From assembly GCA_964384675.1 (NCBI GenBank), contig CAYLNK010000197.1, positions 1-12,373 on the forward strand: DNA of 12,373 bases, read 5' to 3'. A model generated the notes under the pieces. It had not been told where the DNA came from and ran no database searches. It saw only the letters and a program-made list of their open reading frames with translations. The stretch is from CAYLNK01 sp964384675. GTDB lineage: Bacteria > Acidobacteriota > Thermoanaerobaculia > UBA5066. How positions within the stretch are numbered: position 1 is the first letter of the stretch; each line of letters begins with the position of its first letter. Positions 8,201-12,373 of this stretch are shown piece after piece. The position numbers and the translations under genes are program-made.

Positions 8201-10956
8201 ACCGACGTCACCTGTGCCGCGAAGGTGGCCAGCGTGGAGGTCATCCCGTTGATGGTGTCGGCCAGGGCGGCGATCTCTCCCTTGGCATCGACGGTCAGCT
8301 CCTGCTCGAGGTCGCCGTTCGCGACGGCGGTGACGACCTTGGCGATGCCGCGCACCTGGTTGGTGAGGTTCCCGGCCATGAAGTTGACGTTGTCGGTCAG
8401 GTCCTTCCAGGTGCCCGAGACCCCCTCGACCCGCGCCTGACCGCCCAGGTTGCCCTCCGTGCCCACCTCGCGGGCCACGCGGGTGACCTCCGACGCGAAG
8501 GAGGAGAGCTGATCGACCATCGTGTTGATCGTGTCCTTCAGCTCCAGGATCTCGCCCCGCACGTCGACGGTGATCTTCTTGGAGAGGTCTCCGTTGGCGA
8601 CCGCCGTGGTGACGGCCGCGATGTTGCGCACCTGGGCCGTCAGGTTGCCGGCCATCGAGTTGACCGAGTCGGTCAGGTCCTTCCAGGTGCCGGCCACGCC
8701 CCGCACGTCGGCCTGGCCCCCCAGCTTCCCCTCCGTGCCCACCTCGCGCGCCACGCGCGTCACCTCCGACGCGAACGAGCGGAGCTGGTCGACCATCGTG
8801 TTGATCGTGTCCTTCAGCTCCAGGATCTCGCCCCGCACGTCGACGGTGATCTTCTTGGAGAGGTCTCCGTTGGCGACCGCCGTGGTGACGGCCGCGATGT
8901 TGCGCACCTGGGCCGTCAGGTTGCCGGCCATCGAATTGACCGAATCGGTCAGGTCCTTCCACGTGCCGGCCACGCCCCGCACGTCGGCCTGGCCGCCCAG
9001 CTTCCCCTCGGTGCCGACCTCGCGGGCGACTCGGGTCACCTCCGACCCGAACGACGACAGCTGGTCCACCATCGTGTTGACGGTGTTCTTCAGCTGGAGG
9101 ATCTCCCCCTTCACGTCGACGGTGATCTTCTTGGAGAGGTCCCCCTTGGCCACCGCCGTCGTCACCTCGGCGATGTTGCGTACCTGGGCCGTCAGGTTGC
9201 CGGCCATCGAGTTGACCGAATCGGTCAGGTCCTTCCAGGTGCCCGCCACGCCCCGCACCTCGGCCTGGCCTCCGAGCTTCCCCTCCGTGCCCACCTCGCG
9301 CGCGACGCGGGTCACCTCGGCCGCGAACGACGAGAGCTGATCCACCATCGTGTTGATGGTGTTCTTCAGCTCCAGGATCTCGCCCTTCACGTCGACGGTG
9401 ATCTTCTTCCCGAGGTCCCCCTTGGCCACCGCGGTCGTCACCTCGGCGATGTTGCGGACCTGGGCGGTCAGGTTGCCGGCCATCGAGTTCACGGAGTCGG
9501 TCAGGTCCTTCCACGTGCCCGCCACGCCCCGCACGTCGGCCTGGCCGCCCAGCGCGCCCTCCGTGCCCACCTCGCGAGCGACGCGGGTCACCTCCGACGC
9601 GAACGAGGAGAGCTGATCCACCATCGTGTTGACGGTGTTCTTCAGCTCCAGGATCTCCCCCTTGACGTCGACCGTGATCTTCTTCGACAGGTCGCCGTTG
9701 GCGACGGCCTTCGTGACGTCGGCGATGTTGCGCACCTGGGCCGTCAGGTTGCCGCCCATCAGGTTGACGTTGTCGGTCAGGTCCTTCCACGTCCCCGCGA
9801 CGCCCTTGACGTCGGCCTGACCTCCCAGCTTTCCCTCCGTGCCCACCTCGCGGGCCACACGGGTCACCTCGGACGCGAACGAGGAGAGCTGGTCCACCAT
9901 CGTGTTGATCGTGTTCTTCAGCTCCAGGATCTCGCCCTTGACGTCGACGGTGATCTTCTTCCCGAGGTCCCCCTTGGCCACCGCGGTCGTCACCTCGGCG
10001 ATGTTCCGCACCTGGGCGGTAAGGTTGCCGCCCATCAGGTTGACGTTGTCGGTCAGGTCCTTCCACGTCCCCGCGACACCCCGGACGTCCGCCTGTCCAC
10101 CCAGCTTCCCTTCCGTGCCCACCTCGCGCGCGACCCGGGTCACCTCGGACGCGAACGAGCGGAGCTGGTCCACCATCGTGTTGACCGTGTCCTTCAGCTC
10201 CAGGATCTCGCCCTCGACGTTCACGGTGATCTTCTTCGTGAGGTCGCCGTTGGCCACGGCCGTCGTCACCGCGGCGATGTTCCGCACCTGGGCGGTGAGG
10301 TTCCCGGCCATCAGGTTGACGTTGTCGGTGAGGTCCTTCCAGGTGCCCGCGACGCCCTTGACCTTGGCCTGGCCGCCCAGCTTCCCCTCCGTCCCGACCT
10401 CGCGCGCGACCCGGGTCACCTCGGACGCGAACGACGAGAGCTGGTTGACCATGGTGTTCACGGTCTTGGCCGTTCTCAGGAACTCGCCTTCCAGCACCCG
10501 ACCGTCCCTCTCGAGCGCCATCGTTTGCGACAGGTCTCCCTTCGCGACGGCGCCGATCACTCGCGCGGTCTCGGTCGTGGGGTGGACCAGGTCCTCGATC
10601 AGATCGTTGACCGATCCGATCGAGGCCGCCCACGCCCCCGGCGCATCCCCCAGGTGCGCCCTCTGGTTGAGCCGCCCCTGCTTCCCGACGGCGCGGCTGA
10701 GCCGCTCGAGCTCGGCGGCGAGGCGCTCGTTCTGCTCGACGACGTCGTTGAACGCTCCGGCGATCCTCCCGTCGAGGCCGCTCGCGTCCTCCTCGAGGCG
10801 GACCTCGAAGTCGCCGCGCTTCAGCCGATGGAGAGCCGCCAGCAGCCTGCGCTGGTGGACGAGGGACGTCGGCTCCGGAGGCGCCGCCACGGCCGGCCTG
10901 CCCCGAGGATCACCGCGGCGACGCCCGTTCGACGTGGACGGCGATTCCGACCTCAT
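5200..10956 (-). CDS. Giant poly-HAMP hybrid histidine kinase (group III/Nik1-like), HAMP x11-GAF-HisKA-HATPase-REC-pseudoREC-REC
   Basis: A 1918-residue soluble kinase. The ATG at 10956 is preferred over one 22 codons upstream because AGGAGG lies five bases before it. After a basic, probably disordered N-terminus (1-35) come 11 HAMP-type units, marked by G-D-L/F motifs at D49, D141, D238 and then every 92 residues to D974. Then come GAF about 1026-1165 (GEGLIGQ), a long coiled coil 1165-1240, HisKA with H1249 in NMSHELRTP, and HATPase about 1350-1476 (N box near N1365, DTGIGI 1410-1415, GGTGLGLAIS 1439-1448). Last are receiver 1527-1645 (D1578, K1627), a degenerate receiver-like module 1651-1770 with no acceptor Asp, and receiver 1797-1918 (D1804/D1805, D1849, K1901). 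The repeat signature (VAREVGTEGKLGGQA, GTWKDLTDNVN, NLTAQVRNIA, AVANGDLSKKITV) matches, from memory, the 90-residue HAMP repeats of fungal Nik1/Os-1 osmosensors. No membrane segment is visible, so it should sense in the cytoplasm through HAMP stack conformation. It is the first gene of the leftward operon. Confidence 0.96.
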   Translation of the reverse strand: MRSESPSTSNGRRRGDPRGRPAVAAPPEPTSLVHQRRLLAALHRLKRGDFEVRLEEDASGLDGRIAGAFNDVVEQNERLAAELERLSRAVGKQGRLNQRAHLGDAPGAWAASIGSVNDLIEDLVHPTTETARVIGAVAKGDLSQTMALERDGRVLEGEFLRTAKTVNTMVNQLSSFASEVTRVAREVGTEGKLGGQAKVKGVAGTWKDLTDNVNLMAGNLTAQVRNIAAVTTAVANGDLTKKITVNVEGEILELKDTVNTMVDQLRSFASEVTRVAREVGTEGKLGGQADVRGVAGTWKDLTDNVNLMGGNLTAQVRNIAEVTTAVAKGDLGKKITVDVKGEILELKNTINTMVDQLSSFASEVTRVAREVGTEGKLGGQADVKGVAGTWKDLTDNVNLMGGNLTAQVRNIADVTKAVANGDLSKKITVDVKGEILELKNTVNTMVDQLSSFASEVTRVAREVGTEGALGGQADVRGVAGTWKDLTDSVNSMAGNLTAQVRNIAEVTTAVAKGDLGKKITVDVKGEILELKNTINTMVDQLSSFAAEVTRVAREVGTEGKLGGQAEVRGVAGTWKDLTDSVNSMAGNLTAQVRNIAEVTTAVAKGDLSKKITVDVKGEILQLKNTVNTMVDQLSSFGSEVTRVAREVGTEGKLGGQADVRGVAGTWKDLTDSVNSMAGNLTAQVRNIAAVTTAVANGDLSKKITVDVRGEILELKDTINTMVDQLRSFASEVTRVAREVGTEGKLGGQADVRGVAGTWKDLTDSVNSMAGNLTAQVRNIAAVTTAVANGDLSKKITVDVRGEILELKDTINTMVDQLSSFASEVTRVAREVGTEGNLGGQARVEGVSGTWKDLTDNVNFMAGNLTNQVRGIAKVVTAVANGDLEQELTVDAKGEIAALADTINGMTSTLATFAAQVTSVAREVGVEGKLGGQASVPGAAGTWKDLTDNVNQLAANLTTQVRAIAEVATAVTKGDLTRSIAVEAQGEVAALKDNINEMIRNLKDTTLKNSEQDWLKTNLAKFSRMLQGQRDLLAVGRLILSELAPVVSAQQGVFYTLASEARELRLLAGYATAGQKEVYRLGEGLIGQCAVENRMILLSNVPGDYVRISSALGGARPVNVIVLPVVFEGQVKAVLELASLERFSTTHQVFLHELMESIGIVLNTIQANTRTEDLLAQSQSLARELQSQQEVLRKTNQELEEKAGLLVEQNAEVERKNREVEQARQALEEKAKQLALTSKYKSEFLANMSHELRTPLNSLLILSDQLSRNQDGNLTPKQTEFAKTIHSAGNDLLNLINDILDLSKIESGTVVIDVGEVRFRDVQEYVQRTFRHVAEAKGLGFDVRLEPGLPRAIATDVKRVQQVIKNLLSNAFKFTEHGGVMLEITRAAAGWSPGVESLRRARSVIAMSVSDTGIGIPAEKQQIIFEAFQQADGSTNRKYGGTGLGLAISREIAGLLGGEIRLVSELGKGSTFTLYLPQSYVLNPAARPEPSPESEVAAVQLEPVATKSGAAFSTPYLGDDRDVVQPGDRVLLIVDNDEAFARVLLDQARECGLKGIVTSRGADALVLARERRPDAITLDIRLPDIDGWRVLDRLKSDTATRHIPVTVITTEEEGRRGLDLGALAVIGKPIVEKRILERAFRRLRSFVLSPPRGVLVVAGPGKSREELVAYLKSSGGEVVGAAAAREALAALDAGDVACVVVPLGDAGDGASPGALVEVVRACDEAELPVLVFTPGAPSRKVVTTLAKLTEAGPTRRVQSLERLLDQAVHLLHQPVADLAPEARECIEALYESEAVLAGKKALVVDDDIRNIFALTSVLERQSMVIVSAETGREAISTLERVPDVDVVLMDVMMPDMDGLDTMRAIRKNPRFRDLPIVAVTAKAMKGDREKTLEAGAWDYLSKPVDPEHMLSVLRAWLHR
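7951..10434 (-). repeat. Nine in-frame tandem 276-bp repeats encoding HAMP units
   Basis: Nine consecutive 276-bp (92-codon) units encode residues 175-1002 of the HAMP-array kinase. No insertions or deletions break the spacing between them. The seven units at the N-terminal side are nearly identical in protein sequence; the last two diverge (GDLEQE and GDLTRS versions). Units differ mainly at a few positions: A/D/E after NIA, N/K before GDL, T/G/S after it, DNVNLM versus DSVNSM, and the residue before LGGQ. Two further, more divergent HAMP-type units lie at the N-terminal side (GDF at residue 49, GDL at 141), the second separated from the array by a 97-residue spacing. Each 92-residue unit is long enough for a HAMP plus a HAMP-like connector, as proposed for fungal group III kinases. 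Confidence 0.95.
8513..8934 (-). repeat. Perfect 146-bp direct repeat within the HAMP array
   Basis: Bases 8513-8658 and 8789-8934 are identical by eye over 146 bp and exactly 276 bp apart. Similarity continues with only scattered single-base differences for about another 80 bp. These two units encode the sixth and seventh array repeats, which are identical in protein sequence except at the SSFGS/RSFAS segment. Identity at synonymous positions points to recent duplication or gene conversion rather than protein-level selection alone. Confidence 0.9.
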
Positions 10957-10961
10957 GAGGC

Positions 10962-10967
10962 CCTCCT
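10962..10967 (-). promoter_or_regulatory. Shine-Dalgarno AGGAGG of the poly-HAMP kinase
   Basis: On the minus strand AGGAGG lies five bases before the ATG at 10956. It is the strongest ribosome binding site seen in the window. It favours this start over the ATG at 11022, which would lie upstream of the candidate transcription start. Confidence 0.85.
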
Positions 10968-10993
10968 GGCAGGACGCGAGCTGTTCGCGCGTT

Positions 10994-11022
10994 ACTGTAT
11001 CCGGCGGCCGGTCGCCCTTCAA
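10994..11022 (-). promoter_or_regulatory. Candidate sigma-70-type promoter of the leftward operon
   Basis: On the minus strand TTGAAG (11022-11017) and TACAGT (10999-10994) are separated by exactly 17 bp; each matches its consensus hexamer at four of six positions. Transcription would start near 10987, giving a leader of about 30 nt that contains the AGGAGG site. The match is moderate and unproven, but position, spacing and downstream start agree. Confidence 0.45.
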
Positions 11023-11042
11023 CGCAGAAGCCGGGCCAGGAC

Positions 11043-11107
11043 GGAACGGCAGTTCCTACATCGAACGCACCGGCCCGAGGCGTTCCTTACCGATCGGACT
11101 CCGGAAC
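11043..11107. promoter_or_regulatory. Cluster of GGAAC/GTTCC half-sites in the divergent intergenic region
   Basis: The 223-bp gap between the two divergent genes (10957-11179) holds four matching half-sites: GGAAC at 11043-11047 and 11103-11107, and GTTCC at 11052-11056 and 11082-11086. The first pair forms a perfect 5-bp inverted repeat with a 4-base loop. A second inverted repeat, GAACGC/GCGTTC (11063-11068 and 11080-11085), lies between. They sit between the leftward and rightward promoter candidates and could be operators for a shared regulator. GC-rich DNA gives such short dyads by chance fairly often. Confidence 0.25.
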
Positions 11108-11152
11108 CGCCGTCCCGTATGCCCAAGTGAGCGAACCGCGGGTCTCGTTCGG

Positions 11153-11168
11153 TGGCACACGACTTGCG
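11153..11168 (+). promoter_or_regulatory. Sigma-54-like -24/-12 promoter before the AI-2E family gene
   Basis: TGGCACACGACTTGCG matches the sigma-54 consensus TGGCACRNNNNTTGCW at every defined base except the last. The -24 GG is at 11154-11155 and the -12 GC at 11166-11167. Transcription should begin about 11-14 nt after the GC, at about 11178-11181, right on top of the first ATG (11180). Either the message is leaderless or translation starts at a later codon such as GTG 11243. A sigma-54 promoter would need an AAA+ enhancer-binding activator, and none is encoded in the window. Confidence 0.55.
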
Positions 11169-11179
11169 CTTTTCGCTGC

Positions 11180-12373
11180 ATGCCAGGACCCGCGGGGGAC
11201 CGGGCCGAGGGGGCCGAGAGGACCGACAGCGGAACGCTCTCGGTGACCTTTGGGTCGTTCCTGAAGCTGCTCCTCGCCATCGCGCTCGCCTGGGTGCTCC
11301 TGAAGCTCTGGCCGCCCTTCTGCCTCCTCCTCGTCTCGGTACTGATCGCCATCACGCTGAGCCCGCTCCTGGCCTGGCTCGAGCGACGGGCGATCCCGCA
11401 CGGTGTGGCCGTCGCGCTCCTCGCGGCCCTCCTGCTCGGTCTCGTCGCGCTCGCGTTCACGCTCGTCGCCCCGCCCCTCTTCGAGCAGATCGAGGCCCTC
11501 TCCGCTCGCCTCCCCGCGCTCCGCGAGTCCCTGACGGATCAGGTCGGGGGCCGGCACCCGTGGCGGCGCCACGTGGTGGGGCAGCTCCTCGACCTGCCGT
11601 TCACCCCCCACTCCGCGAAGTGGATGCACCCGATGGCGTGGGGTCCGACCGTGCTGGAGGTCCTGAGCCGCGCGGGCCTCGTCCTGGTCCTCAGCCTCTA
11701 CCTGCTCCTGGACGGGAAGAGGGTCGTCGCGTGGCTCCTGGCCTACGTACCGCGCCGCCACCGCCGCCGGATGGCCTCGATGGTGCCCGAGGTCTCGGCG
11801 GTCGTGATGGCCTACACGCTGGGGCAGCTCATCACGTCCCTGCTCTTCGCCGCCTTCACGTTCGTGCTCCTCACGAGCCTGGGCGTCCCGGCGGCGCTCC
11901 CGCTCGCCCTGCTGGCCGGCGCCTGCGACGTGATTCCCCTCGTGGGAATCCTCATCGCGACGGCCCCCGCCACCATCCTGGCGTTGACCGTCTCGCCCGC
12001 GACCTCTCTGCTGGTCCTCGGCACCTATCTCACCTATCACCTCCTGGAGTCGTACCTGCTGGTGCCGAGGCTCTACGGAGACCGCCTGCAGCTGTCGACC
12101 CTGGCGGTCCTGATCGCGCTGATCGTCGGAGGGACCCTCTACGGGATCCTCGGGGCTCTCCTCGTGCTCCCGCTCGTGGCGGCCTACCCCGTCATCGAAC
12201 GCCACTGGCTGACCGACCACCTCGGGCCCGAGGTGCTGGCCGACCACGTGGCTCTGTACGAGGCGCGCGGGGGGCCCCACCCCGACGTCGTGGACGCCGT
12301 GCTCAACGGCGAGCGGCACGGCGCGGTTCGTGCGGCCCCCGCGCCGTCGCTGGGTGAGGAGCGTGCTGGATAG
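11180..12373 (+). CDS. AI-2E/PerM-family (UPF0118) membrane transporter-like protein
   Basis: From ATG 11180 the product is 397 residues, ending in TAG at the last base of the window. Strongly hydrophobic segments lie at about 28-45, 47-64, 74-100, 157-178, 206-232, 238-270, 274-296 and 305-336. This is the usual eight-helix pattern, with a soluble segment (about 101-155) after the third helix. Family landmarks are visible: the YLLLDGKR turn, YTLGQLITSLL, LGVPAALPLALLAG, CDVIPLVG, a PRLYGDRLQLSTLAV loop and GGTLYGILGALLVLPL. The family includes E. coli TqsA, implicated in autoinducer-2 export, PerM, and some reported sodium/proton antiporters; the substrate cannot be read from sequence. No good SD precedes ATG 11180, and the sigma-54-like element places transcription onset there. 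GTG 11243 (residue 22) would give a 376-residue protein starting just before the first helix, closer to typical family N-termini. The hydrophilic C-terminal tail after about 345 is unremarkable. It is divergent from the kinase operon, so co-regulation is possible but unproven. Confidence 0.9.
   Translation: MPGPAGDRAEGAERTDSGTLSVTFGSFLKLLLAIALAWVLLKLWPPFCLLLVSVLIAITLSPLLAWLERRAIPHGVAVALLAALLLGLVALAFTLVAPPLFEQIEALSARLPALRESLTDQVGGRHPWRRHVVGQLLDLPFTPHSAKWMHPMAWGPTVLEVLSRAGLVLVLSLYLLLDGKRVVAWLLAYVPRRHRRRMASMVPEVSAVVMAYTLGQLITSLLFAAFTFVLLTSLGVPAALPLALLAGACDVIPLVGILIATAPATILALTVSPATSLLVLGTYLTYHLLESYLLVPRLYGDRLQLSTLAVLIALIVGGTLYGILGALLVLPLVAAYPVIERHWLTDHLGPEVLADHVALYEARGGPHPDVVDAVLNGERHGAVRAAPAPSLGEERAG

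Noticed and set aside
7951..10434. The 276-bp periodic repeats considered as a CRISPR array or non-coding satellite.
   Set aside because: The period is exactly 92 codons, the units are in frame within one gene, there are no unique spacers, and the translation is a recognised HAMP pattern.
10957..11022. A 22-codon N-terminal extension of the poly-HAMP kinase from the ATG at 11022.
   Set aside because: The ATG at 10956 has AGGAGG at good spacing, while the upstream ATG lies inside the -35 hexamer of the candidate promoter and has no comparable ribosome binding site.
3253..11130. A plus-strand frame stays open for 2625 codons, antisense to both kinases.
   Set aside because: Both kinases share the same codon phase and almost never use TTA, CTA or TCA, so the complementary frame lacks stops automatically. 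Its translation is rich in Arg, His, Leu and Val, mirrors the HAMP repeats, and shows no recognisable domain. The minus-strand frame has clear kinase domains.
9839..11179. The open frame continuing upstream of the transporter gene as part of its protein.
   Set aside because: Its upstream portion is antisense to the HAMP array (Ser/Arg/Thr-rich shadow). The transporter homology starts only after about 11243.

Overview
The window is GC-rich DNA, with strong G/C preference at third codon positions. It carries a signalling locus: three large genes read leftward (minus strand), and one membrane-protein gene diverging rightward at the right edge. No rRNA, tRNA, CRISPR or insertion sequence was seen. 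The organism cannot be named from this sequence. GC content, large soluble multi-domain sensor kinases, a c-di-GMP enzyme and sigma-54-like promoter elements fit a GC-rich bacterium with an extensive two-component repertoire (Myxococcota or similar soil lineages). They fit Actinobacteria less well, because that group generally lacks sigma-54. This placement is inference.

Layout from the leftward promoter side: (1) 10956-5200, a 1918-residue soluble hybrid histidine kinase. It has 11 HAMP-type units (nine near-identical 92-residue repeats plus two divergent ones), then GAF, a coiled coil, HisKA, HATPase and three receiver modules, the middle one degenerate. The repeat sequence closely resembles that of the fungal group III (Nik1/Os-1 type) osmosensing kinases. 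(2) 5193-2791, an 800-residue REC-GAF-HisKA-HATPase-REC-REC hybrid kinase, starting 6 bp after the first gene stops. (3) 2743 to the left edge, a PAS-PAS-GAF-PAS-GGDEF-EAL protein, open at its 3' end. Its GGDEF active site and product-inhibition site are intact, but the visible EAL motifs are degraded, so it is probably a diguanylate cyclase rather than a phosphodiesterase.

Across a 223-bp divergent intergenic region (10957-11179) lies a rightward AI-2E/PerM-family membrane protein (11180-12373). It is preceded by a near-perfect sigma-54 -24/-12 element, which raises doubt about its annotated start codon. A weaker element of the same kind precedes the GGDEF gene.

Taken together, the operon looks like a cytoplasmic phosphorelay: two kinases and six receiver modules, four of them with a full catalytic set. 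Its only visible output is c-di-GMP synthesis. No Hpt domain and no DNA-binding response regulator are present in the window. The most unusual features are the long homogenised HAMP array, the degraded EAL and receiver domains, and the paired sigma-54-like elements.
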